Assembly (NCBI RefSeq): GCF_022808645.1 | Contig: NZ_JAKZKT010000033.1 | Location: 1-51,333, forward strand | Direction: 5' to 3' | DNA length: 51,333 nt | Source: Bacillus litorisediminis | Lineage (GTDB): Bacteria; Bacillota; Bacilli; Bacillales; JC228 | In this document: piece by piece, positions 1-7,607 of the stretch | Layout: every line of letters starts with the position of its first letter | Numbering within the stretch: the first letter of the stretch is position 1 | Made by a program: the position numbers and the translations under genes | Notes under the pieces: generated by a model | What the model was told of the DNA's origin: nothing | The model's input: only the letters and a program-made list of their open reading frames with translations | Database searches by the model: none

Positions 1-192
1 ACGAGGATTAAAAGACTGATTACCTTAGGGGTTCCACCACATAAAGCATACGAATGGGGGAATTCTCGGAAGAAATACTGGAGAATCGCTTGTAGTCCAA
101 TCTTAAACAAAACCCTCCATAACTCCTATTGGAGAAATCGAGGGTTGAGAAGTCTAGCGGAACGATATGAATTTTTGCGTCAATCATCATAA
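1..192 (+). CDS. ltrA: Group II intron reverse transcriptase/maturase, C-terminal end (5' truncated by window)
   Basis: An open frame runs from base 1 to a TAA at 190-192 and encodes the last 63 residues of a protein. The segment contains the W-x-N-S-R-K-x-Y-W-R-I-A-x-S-P-I pattern followed by an N-R-G-L-x-S-L-x-x-R-Y end, which I recognise from the C-terminus of bacterial group II intron-encoded proteins. These proteins splice the host intron as maturases and copy it into new sites by reverse transcription. The stop codon lies directly before a folded domain V, the usual arrangement. Most of the protein, including the catalytic YADD region, lies outside the window, so activity cannot be judged. 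Confidence 0.85.
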   Translation, partial: TRIKRLITLGVPPHKAYEWGNSRKKYWRIACSPILNKTLHNSYWRNRGLRSLAERYEFLRQSS

Positions 193-266
193 TTGAACCG
201 CCGTATACCGAACGGTACGTACGGTGGTGTGAGAGGTCGGGGGTTAGTCACCCCCTCCTACTCGAT
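1..266 (+). mobile_element. Group II intron, 3' portion with domains V and VI
   Basis: After the maturase stop, bases 195-233 fold as domain V: GAACCGCCGTA pairs with TACGTACGGTGGT around a short loop. Bases 234-266 form domain VI, a G-rich/C-rich hairpin, ending in CCTACTCGAT. Bacterial group II introns end in this way, so the 3' splice boundary is placed after base 266. The next bases are already the 3' end of ywpF on the opposite strand. The 5' part of the intron is outside the window. The domain V form resembles those of bacterial class C introns, which usually insert behind transcription terminators; the class is inferred, not proven. Confidence 0.8.
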
Positions 267-269
267 TTA

Positions 270-707
270 TTACCCCTTTTTATTGGCTGCAGGGAGTTTG
301 GGTTTTGTAATCATATTCGATTTGAAAGCTTCTAAAAGCTGATCCCCTGATATTCCTTTATCGAGCAAATAGGTTAAAAGTAACTCCGCATAATCATTTT
401 TAGTTTTGTTGATATATCCCTCTAATAATACGCTATACGACTCATTTATTTTTTTCAGTTTAACAACTGTAGCACGGAAAGGAGCAGGGTCATTTTCCGG
501 CCTGGTTATCACAACTTGGATTAATAATTCTTTCCCGTTCTTAAACGCTTCCTCAAAAACCCCAACATATTCCTCTTTAATAAACGTTTCAATCAGCCAA
601 CGTTTTTCAATGTCCTCCCTGTTTATGATCAGTCCGTCTTTGAGGGGAATGTCTTGAAGTGTTTCACCTTCTATAATTTGAAAGGAAATGAGCTTAAAGG
701 TTTTCAT
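270..707 (-). CDS. ywpF: YwpF-like family protein
   Basis: The 145-residue protein beginning MKTFKLISFQIIEGE matches my recollection of the Bacillus YwpF family, a small cytoplasmic protein of unknown function. Its place beside ssbB agrees with the B. subtilis ywp region. A longer frame reaches 794, but the AGGAGGA at 714-720 sits 6 bp before the ATG at 705-707, so this start is chosen; the adjoining ATG at 708-710 is only 3 bp from it. The gene is divergent from ssbB. Its stop codon lies 3 bp from the end of a group II intron, so its own terminator has been displaced or lies on the far side of the intron. Confidence 0.75.
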   Translation of the reverse strand: MKTFKLISFQIIEGETLQDIPLKDGLIINREDIEKRWLIETFIKEEYVGVFEEAFKNGKELLIQVVITRPENDPAPFRATVVKLKKINESYSVLLEGYINKTKNDYAELLLTYLLDKGISGDQLLEAFKSNMITKPKLPAANKKG

Positions 708-860
708 CATGTGTCCTCCTACCCTTAAAAAGCAAGGTCTATTTGATATCCGTTCTAGCTTATGATTAATCAAAATTATATCACAGTGAATCATGAATCT
801 GAAAAGGTGAAAAAAATGGCGAACATTGTAAAATCGCTGAATCCAATGAATTGGCTATCG

Positions 861-894
861 AAAAGTCAATTTTTAAGGGGAAATTTGACATTTT
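861..894 (+). promoter_or_regulatory. Putative ComK binding site (two AT boxes) upstream of ssbB
   Basis: The first box, AAAA-GTCAA-TTTT at 861-873, is a perfect AAAA-N5-TTTT ComK half site. A second, weaker box, AATT-TGACA-TTTT, occupies 882-894. The gap between them is 8 bp, one of the spacings known for functional K-boxes. B. subtilis ssbB belongs to the ComK competence regulon, so this fits the gene downstream. The second box has two mismatches. Confidence 0.6.
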
Positions 895-932
895 TAAGCT
901 AAATGGACCTATCAAAAAACCAAAACCCAAAT

Positions 933-961
933 TTTACTAAATGGTAGATTCGACTTATGAT
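933..961 (+). promoter_or_regulatory. Putative SigA promoter of ssbB
   Basis: TTTACT (933-938) and TATGAT (956-961) are separated by 17 bp, which predicts transcription starting near 968. The ribosome site follows at 977-984. The promoter lies about 40 bp downstream of the proposed ComK boxes, a suitable distance for activation. A TTGACA at 885-890 is an alternative -35 but has no good -10 partner. Confidence 0.45.
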
Positions 962-993
962 ACTGATAAACGATAGAAAGGAGGACGTTACCA

Positions 994-1407
994 TTGTTAA
1001 ATCAAGTTACGTTAGTAGGCAGATTGACGAGGGATCCTGAAGTCAGGCGTACACCTGAGGGGACAGCAGTTACAAATGTAACGATTGCCATTAATCGGCA
1101 TTTTCGGAATCAGCAGGGGGAAATTGAGGCTGACTTTGTTCCTTGTACCATCTGGAGAAAAGCAGCAGAAAACACAGCTCAATATTGTAAAAAAGGATCA
1201 CTGGTCGGGGTCATTGGAAAAATTCAAACACGGTTTTATGAGAATCAAGAAGGAAAAAGAGTGTACGTAACGGAAGTTGTAGCCGATTCGATTCAGTTTA
1301 TCGATACAAGATCATCAAAGCAATCTCGTGAACCAGCAAATGGGTCAACTAATGAGACAGCACAAGCAGAACCAAAAGAATCGATTGAAGAAATTCTATT
1401 TAAATAA
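994..1407 (+). CDS. ssbB: Single-stranded DNA-binding protein SsbB (competence type)
   Basis: This 137-residue OB-fold protein has the SSB signature from its first residues ([14 protein letters not shown]) and the [14 protein letters not shown] core. It coats single-stranded DNA. The short acidic tail ends in E-E-I-L-F-K and lacks the D-D-D-L-P-F tip of the essential SsbA, so it resembles the competence paralogue SsbB. The start is a TTG at 994 placed 9 bp after AAAGGAGG; no ATG is available near the conserved N-terminus. A ComK-like site upstream supports use during DNA uptake. It is somewhat longer than the 113-residue B. subtilis SsbB because of a Q/E/S/T-rich linker after about residue 105. 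Confidence 0.9.
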   Translation: MLNQVTLVGRLTRDPEVRRTPEGTAVTNVTIAINRHFRNQQGEIEADFVPCTIWRKAAENTAQYCKKGSLVGVIGKIQTRFYENQEGKRVYVTEVVADSIQFIDTRSSKQSREPANGSTNETAQAEPKESIEEILFK

Positions 1408-1426
1408 ATGAAAGGAGGTGAGTCCA

Positions 1427-1579
1427 ATTAATCATCCGAATCCTCTTTATCGTATTGAGGAGATGCTAGAGTATCTGATTCGGTTCAACGGGAGGCTTCA
1501 TCAGCAGCTGATTGAATGTGAGGCACGAATTCGTCAGTTAGAAGAAGAATCCAAACCTTCCGAACCTTCTCCTCTGTAA
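1427..1579 (+). CDS. Small hypothetical protein, 50 aa, probable ATT start
   Basis: An open frame follows ssbB by 19 bp and encodes a charged, mostly helical peptide with a coiled-coil-like middle (I-E-E-M-L-E-Y-L-I-R-F and Q-Q-L-I-E-C-E-A-R-I-R-Q-L-E-E-E) and a Pro/Ser tail. A very strong ribosome site, AAAGGAGGTGA (1411-1421), is correctly spaced only for an ATT codon at 1427. The single in-frame GTG (1418) lies inside the ribosome site, and there is no in-frame ATG before codon 13. An ATT start is rare (infC is the classic example). The gene is probably cotranscribed with ssbB and precedes a strong terminator. No function recognised. Confidence 0.55.
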   Translation: MNHPNPLYRIEEMLEYLIRFNGRLHQQLIECEARIRQLEEESKPSEPSPL

Positions 1580-1651
1580 CGCAGGCCTCAAACATTCTCC
1601 GGCACCTTTAATTCAACTCTTTATTTCAACTCAAGAATGTCTTCCCTTTGA

Positions 1652-1685
1652 TCCAGTTGATTAAACAATCAACTGGAGTTTTTTT
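1652..1685 (+). terminator. Rho-independent terminator of the ssbB unit
   Basis: A perfect 11-bp stem (TCCAGTTGATT at 1652-1662 with AATCAACTGGA at 1667-1677) and AAAC loop is followed by a T run at 1679-1685. It ends the ssbB-small ORF transcript. Confidence 0.9.
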
Positions 1686-1816
1686 AACTTATAAGCTGTT
1701 TAGCGAACGCTGACAATATTTATAAAAATATGTATAAATTTGAAGGATTTGTAAATTTGACGTAGAAATAGTAAAAAAGGACTAGTAATTTTCGAATGAG
1801 ATTAAAGGGGGCTAAG

Positions 1817-2284
1817 ATGTTAAAACGAACGATTCCATTACCATCCTTTCCTAGAGAAAATGTTCTTGAAGTTAAAATTTTTGCTCTTCCTGATCAAACA
1901 CCTCAACATTATATCTATGAAAGATGTCTTCACCCATATTTAATGACATTTACTCCAAAAGTCCAGACAAATTCACACTATCAGCGTTTTTTGATAACAG
2001 AAGCTCATACCTTTGAAGCCATAATTAAAGAAGGTAGAACCACCAAAACAGCACTAGTCCATATTTATCCTGCTCAACAAATAATTGAGGTTGAGGAACG
2101 CTTTGGCCTTCTTCCCGTTACAAATGGGGACATATACGATATCATTTCTTGTTTTTCTTTTAAAGTTGGTAAACAAACCATTGAGCTCATCCTTCCGCCT
2201 GACCGGAGCCAAGTATTTCAAAGACGAAAGCCATTTATCCTGATTCAGTGCCTAAAACCTGATCCGATTGTGTCTACTTTATAA
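1817..2284 (+). CDS. Hypothetical protein, 155 aa
   Basis: I do not recognise this family. The frame begins at 1796, but the ATG at 1817 has the ribosome site AAAGGGGGC (1804-1812) at suitable distance and is preferred. The protein has no signal peptide or membrane segment. It is a mixed alpha/beta sequence with alternating hydrophobic strands (V-L-E-V-K-I-F-A-L, T-A-L-V-H-I-Y-P, T-I-E-L-I-L-P-P), suggesting a beta-rich cytoplasmic fold. It stands alone between the ssbB terminator and a bidirectional terminator shared with the convergent ywqA gene. It ends 7 bp before that hairpin, which supports it being real and expressed. Confidence 0.6.
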   Translation: MLKRTIPLPSFPRENVLEVKIFALPDQTPQHYIYERCLHPYLMTFTPKVQTNSHYQRFLITEAHTFEAIIKEGRTTKTALVHIYPAQQIIEVEERFGLLPVTNGDIYDIISCFSFKVGKQTIELILPPDRSQVFQRRKPFILIQCLKPDPIVSTL

Positions 2285-2290
2285 ACATAA

Positions 2291-2317
2291 AAGGCGGTAT
2301 ACAAAGTACACCGCCTT
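2291..2317. terminator. Bidirectional terminator between the 155-aa gene and ywqA
   Basis: AAGGCGGTATAC (2291-2302) pairs with GTACACCGCCTT (2306-2317) around AAA. On the minus strand the stem is followed by TTTTATGTTT, so it mainly serves ywqA. On the plus strand the T run is short. Confidence 0.75.
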
Positions 2318-2346
2318 CTATCGCGGACAAACCAACTGACTTTCAC

Positions 2347-5175
2347 TTAACCCAAAGAGACAAGTTCTAGTAACTGATCATCCGTATATTCGGTCAGCCA
2401 TTGATCTCCCTGGGTTAGAATCGCTTCGTTCAGCATGTTCTTTTGTTCGAGCAGGGCATCAATTTTTTCTTCGAGAGTGCCTGATGTTAAGAGTTTGTGG
2501 ACATGGACGAATTTTTTCTGGCCAATCCGGTAGGCTCTGTCTGTTGCCTGGTTTTCAACCGCAGGGTTCCACCAGCGATCATAGTGGATGACATGATTGG
2601 CTGCCGTTAAATTCAATCCTGTGCCGCCGGCTTTTAAAGATAGAATAAAGATTGGAAATTCGTTGTTTTGGAATTGCTCTATCCAGCGATCTCTCTGTTG
2701 CTTTGGTACAGATCCATTTAGAAATGGGATATCCATTCTGTAGCGTTTTTTCATAACCTGCTGAAGAAGCTGGCCCATGCCAATGTATTGAGTAAATATA
2801 AGCGCATTTTCGTTTTGATATAAAATATCATCCAGCAGTTGTATGACTTTTTTCATTTTCATTGACCGGCTAATGATTTCAGCAGGCTGTTCTTCTTTTA
2901 AAAACAGAGAAGGATGATCGCAAAGCTGCTTCAATTTGCCTAGCATCTGCAGAACTAAGCCCCTTCTTTCAAGCCCAGTCAATCTTTGGATTTTCGCGAA
3001 GGTCTGTTGGACTTGTTCTTCATAAAGGGCTGCCTGTTCTGGTGTTAATGTGCAGTATTGTTTTTGTTCGAGTTTATCCGGCAGGTTTAAGGCAATCTTT
3101 TCATCTGTCTTTGTTCTCCGCAGTAAAAATGGCCGGATCAGGGCTTGCAGCTTGTGCAGCTGCTCTTTATCATCATCTCTTTCAATAGGTATAATGTACC
3201 GATGCTGGAAAGAATGAAGACTGCCCAAATACCCATGATTGAGAAAATCAAAGATTGACCACAGCTCAGATAATCGATTCTCGATCGGTGTTCCAGTTAA
3301 GGCAATATGATGTTTTCCTTTTAACTTGCGAATGGAGCGGGATTGTTTTGTTCCTGCATTTTTAATATTCTGTGCTTCATCTAAACCAATCGCACTCCAT
3401 TCTATCGAAGCAAGCTCCTCTTCATCAATATGGGATAAGCCATAGGTTGTTAAAACGACATCTGCATGGTTTGCTTCTTCCTTGAAAGCATCACCTTTTA
3501 GACGCTTTTGCCCATAATGGATATAAACCTTTAATGAAGGGGCAAACTGCGCCAACTCTTTTTCCCAGTTCCCGATAACAGAGGTCGGGGCAATGATCAA
3601 TGCAGGGACAGTATCATTTTCTTCTTCCTTGCATTTCAGCAGATAGGTGATAAATTGAATGGTTTTTCCAAGTCCCATATCATCCGCCAAACAGCCGCCA
3701 AAGCCGAAACCTCTTAAGAAATAAAGCCAGCTGAAGCCTTCGATTTGGTAAGGCCGCAGCTCTCCTTGAAGCGTGTCTGGAACCTTCTGCAGCGGCAGAT
3801 GGGTTTGGTTGGTTAAAGTATAAAGCATATCCCTCAGCTGCCGATTCATCTTGATCTGGATAAAATCATACGGATCGTCGTCTGACTCTTCCTCATCCAT
3901 ATTCAGATTGCTGCCGTTCATTTTGGAAAGCTTTTGTTCAAGTAAATCCCGTAGCTTAAGCCCGTGCTTATCTGCATGCTTCATCATTTCTTGAATTTGC
4001 TTCATAAAAGCTGGGTCGAGTTTCACCCAATCTCCGCGCCATCGCAAAAAATGCCGGTTTTGCTCAACGAGGCTTCGAAACTCCTCTTCGGAAAGCTCTT
4101 CTCCGTTTAAAGACAGTTTCCATTGGAAGTCTAAAAGCTGATCCATTCCAAGCATAGAAGGACGGGATGATGCAGCGGTTTCTTTTACATTCGCCTGCAA
4201 TTTAAGCTTGGCCTCCTTCATATTTCTCCACCAGGAAGGCAGCCATATATTAATCCCAAGGAGCACAAGTTTTTCACTATAATGAGTTAGAAAAGCCCAA
4301 GCTTGTTCATCATTTAATGCCGTCTGGAAAGGGCGGTTCACCTCCATAAAGGGGATCAGACTCTTCCAGCTGGCGACTTCCTCGTTGACCGTTTCTTCAT
4401 ATTCCAACCAGCCAGATGGCCATGTAAATACTTCGTTCCAGCTGTACACCTCTTCATGGTTAACGACACTTTGTAAAAAAGGAGTTAAAGTCCAAGGGTC
4501 ATCATTGGTTTCCGGCTCCTCAAGGCGAAGTCCCAGGTGAAAGGGAAGAGAGGAGCGGTTCTCACTGGTCCATTGTCTCCACTTTTCCTCGGTAAAATAG
4601 GCAGCTAATTCTTCCTGGCTCCAGTAGGTGGATTCTTTTAACTCCTTCCATTTTGTTGTCCATTCATTGTCAACGTGAGGCTGGCTAATATAAGATTCCA
4701 TCACCTGCTGAAACCAAGTCTGAACCCAGTCACCAATCTTAGCATTAGGAAAAATTTCTTCTGGTAAAGGACTTTCCCAAAAATCATCGGAGAATTCATC
4801 CCACACCATCGCAGGAATTTTCCAAGGAAAATTTGGCTGAAATGAAGGGATCACGCGTTTCTGAACAATACTTTCATAAATCACTCGGGAAACTGAGATG
4901 AGCAAATCCGATGTTTCGTCCCAATCCCAGTCAACATAGGAATTAAAAGGCTCATTGGCAAAGACGTCGGTTACCTGCCAAGGTGTGAGCTCTAGGAAAC
5001 CCTGCATTTCTTTTACATAAAGCGTTCCGTAGAAGCTCTCCTGATGCCACTGGAAGAAAAGATGCTTCCAATCATGAAGCGGGAGCCATTTATGCTCTTC
5101 GTTCGTCGCACCTAAACGAATGGTAAAATCGTCAGTTAGAACCGCATGTATTTTAATGGATTTCAACCGGACCAT
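2347..5175 (-). CDS. ywqA: SNF2-family DEAD/DEAH-box helicase YwqA
   Basis: This 942-residue protein carries the full SNF2 ATPase set. Walker A D-D-M-G-L-G-K-T lies near residue 495, the Walker B box L-D-E-A-Q near 598, T-G-T-P-I-E-N-R shortly after, and the C-terminal helicase motif D-R-A-Y-R-I-G-Q-K near 882. The first 450 residues are a Trp/Glu-rich N-terminal region typical of the bacterial SNF2_N group. Such proteins are ATP-driven nucleic-acid translocases that associate with RNA polymerase or DNA repair; the cellular role of YwqA is not established. The gene overlaps ywqB by 23 bp and is translationally coupled to it, with GGGGGAAG before the ATG. The same gene pair lies near ssbB in B. 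subtilis. Confidence 0.9.
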   Translation of the reverse strand: MVRLKSIKIHAVLTDDFTIRLGATNEEHKWLPLHDWKHLFFQWHQESFYGTLYVKEMQGFLELTPWQVTDVFANEPFNSYVDWDWDETSDLLISVSRVIYESIVQKRVIPSFQPNFPWKIPAMVWDEFSDDFWESPLPEEIFPNAKIGDWVQTWFQQVMESYISQPHVDNEWTTKWKELKESTYWSQEELAAYFTEEKWRQWTSENRSSLPFHLGLRLEEPETNDDPWTLTPFLQSVVNHEEVYSWNEVFTWPSGWLEYEETVNEEVASWKSLIPFMEVNRPFQTALNDEQAWAFLTHYSEKLVLLGINIWLPSWWRNMKEAKLKLQANVKETAASSRPSMLGMDQLLDFQWKLSLNGEELSEEEFRSLVEQNRHFLRWRGDWVKLDPAFMKQIQEMMKHADKHGLKLRDLLEQKLSKMNGSNLNMDEEESDDDPYDFIQIKMNRQLRDMLYTLTNQTHLPLQKVPDTLQGELRPYQIEGFSWLYFLRGFGFGGCLADDMGLGKTIQFITYLLKCKEEENDTVPALIIAPTSVIGNWEKELAQFAPSLKVYIHYGQKRLKGDAFKEEANHADVVLTTYGLSHIDEEELASIEWSAIGLDEAQNIKNAGTKQSRSIRKLKGKHHIALTGTPIENRLSELWSIFDFLNHGYLGSLHSFQHRYIIPIERDDDKEQLHKLQALIRPFLLRRTKTDEKIALNLPDKLEQKQYCTLTPEQAALYEEQVQQTFAKIQRLTGLERRGLVLQMLGKLKQLCDHPSLFLKEEQPAEIISRSMKMKKVIQLLDDILYQNENALIFTQYIGMGQLLQQVMKKRYRMDIPFLNGSVPKQQRDRWIEQFQNNEFPIFILSLKAGGTGLNLTAANHVIHYDRWWNPAVENQATDRAYRIGQKKFVHVHKLLTSGTLEEKIDALLEQKNMLNEAILTQGDQWLTEYTDDQLLELVSLG

Positions 5176-6742
5176 TTATGAGCTTCCCCCTTTTACATTC
5201 TTCATGAAACGCACGAAGCCGAGCAGTCTCCTCTAATAAACCTTCCATATATTGATTCCAGGTATGATATTGGTTCATCTTCTCATAAAGCTTTTTTAAT
5301 TTTTTTAAATAAAAAACAGCGTCTTTATAGGATGTTCGCTTTTTTTCTTCAATTAAAGCTGCTACTGTACGGTGATAGATAGGAAGAAGAGCCCTCGGAT
5401 CATTGGACTCAACCACTGATAATAAGTCAATTGGTATATCCTGAATTGGATAGGAAATGGAGCTTAGGATTTCCATCCATTTTCGGTACTGCTTCGTTTG
5501 CGCCAAATAAGAGGCATATTCTTGAAAACTATAAGGAAGCAATGCCTCTAATAATTTTTCCTGAATGGAAAGCTTGCGGTCTAGCCCATAAAGTTTGGCC
5601 AAGCGAATCGCAAATTCTGCTGTTGTGCGTGCTTGCCCAGGATCAGCCTCTTTTACATACAAGGGCCATCCTTTTAAAAATTTATCGAAAAACGTATTAG
5701 CTCTCGACCATTGCTTTTCCGTAATAAAATAATGAAGCCAATGCAATAAAATGAATACGTGGCTTGGTTCCATTTGTTCATCCAGTGAAGCTAGAACCCG
5801 TTCCTCAAACCCAGTCAGAATTTGTATATGCCAATACGCAATGTAAACCCCAGGCTGATTGGCAAAGCTGGGATGTTCTTCCTCAATGAAAGCTGCCCAC
5901 CATTTCCGTTCCTCCTGACGAAGAGAAGGTGACTTGCACAAATACGTCCAAAATTCGGTGTACAGCGTAAACTTTTCAAGCAATAGGCTGTGCCCTTCCT
6001 TCATAATCGGATGTAACTGAGCACCAAGCTGCGGGAAATAAACCCCCGTATCAAATGAAAGCGTCTGTGTTTGAAAAGCACGTATGGTTTCCTGAGCCTG
6101 ATCTAAGAAATATTCAATATGCATCCGTACTCCCTGGAGTTCCCTTGGTGAAAGGGAAAACAGCTTCTGTAGAAAGAAAAACTGAAGGGCTAACCGGTAA
6201 ATTAGCTTTAGCTGGCGATTCTCAGGCTCTTGCCAGCGAAACTTATGATACATCTGATTAATAGCTGAAGCCGTATATCCGCTAAGCTGATTCCATTCCT
6301 CTTCGAACCGCTCAAGCCAGCTCGGGATCTTGTCTTCAATAGGAGTGGGGGTTGGTGTGTTTGGCTTGATACCCTTTTGGATTGGAAGTCTGGCGAGCAG
6401 ATCACTTCTCTTCCAATCATCTACCCATTTCGTTACGGACTGGTATTTGGAAAGCATCGCAAAAAACACGGCCAGTTTATGACGGCACACTCCCGACTGC
6501 GGACACTCGCATGCACTGTCTTCCAGCTCATCAGCCTGAAGCAGTACTTTTACGGGAATTACATCCTGAACCGTTGCGGATACCTCATTAGGTCCTGTCT
6601 GCTTCACGTGAGAAACAAGCCCCTGACGGTAAAGGAGAAGACTGCGCTGAACAAGCTTTACATGCTCCTCATCATTGTAATGAAGCCGTTCCTGTAATTT
6701 ATTTGAAAGTGTTTCAACCATTTCCTTCATTGTGAATTCCAT
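5153..6742 (-). CDS. ywqB: SWIM zinc-finger protein YwqB
   Basis: This 529-residue protein has a SWIM zinc finger (C-E-C-P-Q-S-G-V-C-R-H, CxCx6CxH) near residues 75-90 and a long helical remainder. SWIM proteins bind nucleic acid or protein partners. Bacterial SWIM proteins are very often encoded directly before a SNF2 helicase, as here, so YwqB is probably the dedicated partner of YwqA. The ATG at 6742 follows AAAGGGG by about 10 bp. The next Met codons are 12 and 21 bp further in. The promoter region lies between 6743 and about 6850; a TATAAT on the minus strand (6819-6824) is the likely -10. Confidence 0.85.
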   Translation of the reverse strand: MEFTMKEMVETLSNKLQERLHYNDEEHVKLVQRSLLLYRQGLVSHVKQTGPNEVSATVQDVIPVKVLLQADELEDSACECPQSGVCRHKLAVFFAMLSKYQSVTKWVDDWKRSDLLARLPIQKGIKPNTPTPTPIEDKIPSWLERFEEEWNQLSGYTASAINQMYHKFRWQEPENRQLKLIYRLALQFFFLQKLFSLSPRELQGVRMHIEYFLDQAQETIRAFQTQTLSFDTGVYFPQLGAQLHPIMKEGHSLLLEKFTLYTEFWTYLCKSPSLRQEERKWWAAFIEEEHPSFANQPGVYIAYWHIQILTGFEERVLASLDEQMEPSHVFILLHWLHYFITEKQWSRANTFFDKFLKGWPLYVKEADPGQARTTAEFAIRLAKLYGLDRKLSIQEKLLEALLPYSFQEYASYLAQTKQYRKWMEILSSISYPIQDIPIDLLSVVESNDPRALLPIYHRTVAALIEEKKRTSYKDAVFYLKKLKKLYEKMNQYHTWNQYMEGLLEETARLRAFHEECKRGKLINGPVEIH

Positions 6743-6965
6743 ATTGGTTAAACCCCTTTAATGGCAACAAAGTAAGAGGGAAAGAACATCCGTTTCCCCA
6801 TCAAACCATATTCTTTCATTATACCCTATTTGGGGCGGGAATTGTAGGAAAGGCGCGACTAGAACTAGGTTAACTAATTTTACAAGTTTGTTTAAAGGAA
6901 TTGAGTTTTGAAAGTTAAGGCAGAAATAGCACCCTATATAATTTTCTAAAAATTAAAAATAATCG

Positions 6966-6994
6966 TTGACAGTTCAAGTGAATTCATTTATCCT
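6966..6994 (+). promoter_or_regulatory. SigA promoter of the gutM-srlA-srlE operon
   Basis: A perfect -35 TTGACA (6966-6971) is followed by a 17-bp spacer and -10 TATCCT (6989-6994). The predicted start is near 7001, directly before the paired ACAAATGT boxes. The leader to gutM is about 160 nt. Confidence 0.7.
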
Positions 6995-7002
6995 GTTTTA
7001 TA

Positions 7003-7029
7003 ACAAATGTAATAACATATAACAAATGT
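7003..7029 (+). promoter_or_regulatory. Paired ACAAATGT operator, copy A
   Basis: ACAAATGT occurs at 7003-7010 and 7022-7029, in the same orientation and 19 bp apart, starting 8 bp after the -10 box. The same arrangement stands in front of three other transcription units of this region (10346, 12443, 23677). Position downstream of the promoter suggests repression, as for the SorC-family regulator CggR, whose operator is also a downstream direct repeat. Confidence 0.7.
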
Positions 7030-7095
7030 CACAATAGGTTGGATAATTTCACGCGAAGTGGAAAATGTTACGGTTCAAAAATTTTTTGGAATTAA

Positions 7096-7111
7096 ATGTA
7101 AGCGCTTTAAA
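7096..7111 (+). promoter_or_regulatory. CcpA cre box upstream of gutM
   Basis: ATGTAAGCGCTTTAAA matches the cre consensus WTGNNARCGNWWWCAW at 15 of 16 positions. It lies about 100 bp inside the transcribed leader, which predicts catabolite repression by a CcpA roadblock. Confidence 0.75.
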
Positions 7112-7163
7112 GGAGGTTGAAAGGCGTTAGCTTAAAGAAAAATGTCAAAGGGGGATATTGACA

Positions 7164-7589
7164 ATGAAGATTGCCATTATTGCATGTGCAATTTTAGTGG
7201 TACAATACGCATTTTCACTTATACAAATAAGGTATTACCGGAGGAGTATTGATAAAATTGTAAGCTGTTATAAGGGGGATGATGGTTACTACTTGTTTTC
7301 GGGAATGGAAAGAAATGCATTCCGTCCAGGAGCCATTGCCATTCTTATTGTGGATAAGAACTGTATCGTTCACGAATGCCACATTTTAAAGGGCGTTACT
7401 GTTCTGTCAAAGTTTAAAGAAATGGATAAGTATAAGGGTCAGCATGTAGGGGCCATCTTGAATGATGTCAATGAAAACTATTCCGTTAGAAAAAAAGGGC
7501 AGAAGGTTCCGGCTATTGGTAAAGCACTTCTTAAAGCCGGGGAAAATGCAATTGTTAATATTTCCAAGCAAAATATTTCAATAGGTTAG
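7164..7589 (+). CDS. gutM: Glucitol operon activator family protein GutM
   Basis: This 141-residue protein has one N-terminal membrane segment (roughly residues 2-20, I-A-I-I-A-C-A-I-L-V-V) followed by a basic cytoplasmic domain with G-A-I-A-I-L-I-V-D and K-G-V-T-V-L-S-K-F. This is the GutM/SrlM family, encoded with glucitol-type PTS genes. In E. coli GutM assists expression of the srl operon; in Firmicutes it is usually the first gene of the PTS unit, as here. A TTG at 7158 is in frame but only 3 bp from AAAGGGGGA; the ATG at 7164 is better spaced. It is followed after 18 bp by srlA. Confidence 0.85.
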   Translation: MKIAIIACAILVVQYAFSLIQIRYYRRSIDKIVSCYKGDDGYYLFSGMERNAFRPGAIAILIVDKNCIVHECHILKGVTVLSKFKEMDKYKGQHVGAILNDVNENYSVRKKGQKVPAIGKALLKAGENAIVNISKQNISIG

Positions 7590-7607
7590 TAGAAAGGGGT
7601 ATGTAAA

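Larger units (their letters stand above)
6743..7163. promoter_or_regulatory. Divergent control region between ywqB and the gutM operon
   Basis: This 421-bp gap contains no credible gene. The left part carries the ywqB start signals, with TATAAT on the minus strand at 6819-6824. The right part holds the promoter, paired ACAAATGT boxes and cre site of the gutM-srlA-srlE operon, which are listed separately. Bases 7049-7074 also include an imperfect inverted repeat, TTTCAC...GTGGAAA, of unknown meaning. Confidence 0.6.

Noticed and set aside
406-657. Plus-strand frame of 83 codons opposite ywpF
   Set aside because: No ribosome site, and it is antisense to a recognisable family protein; a shadow frame.
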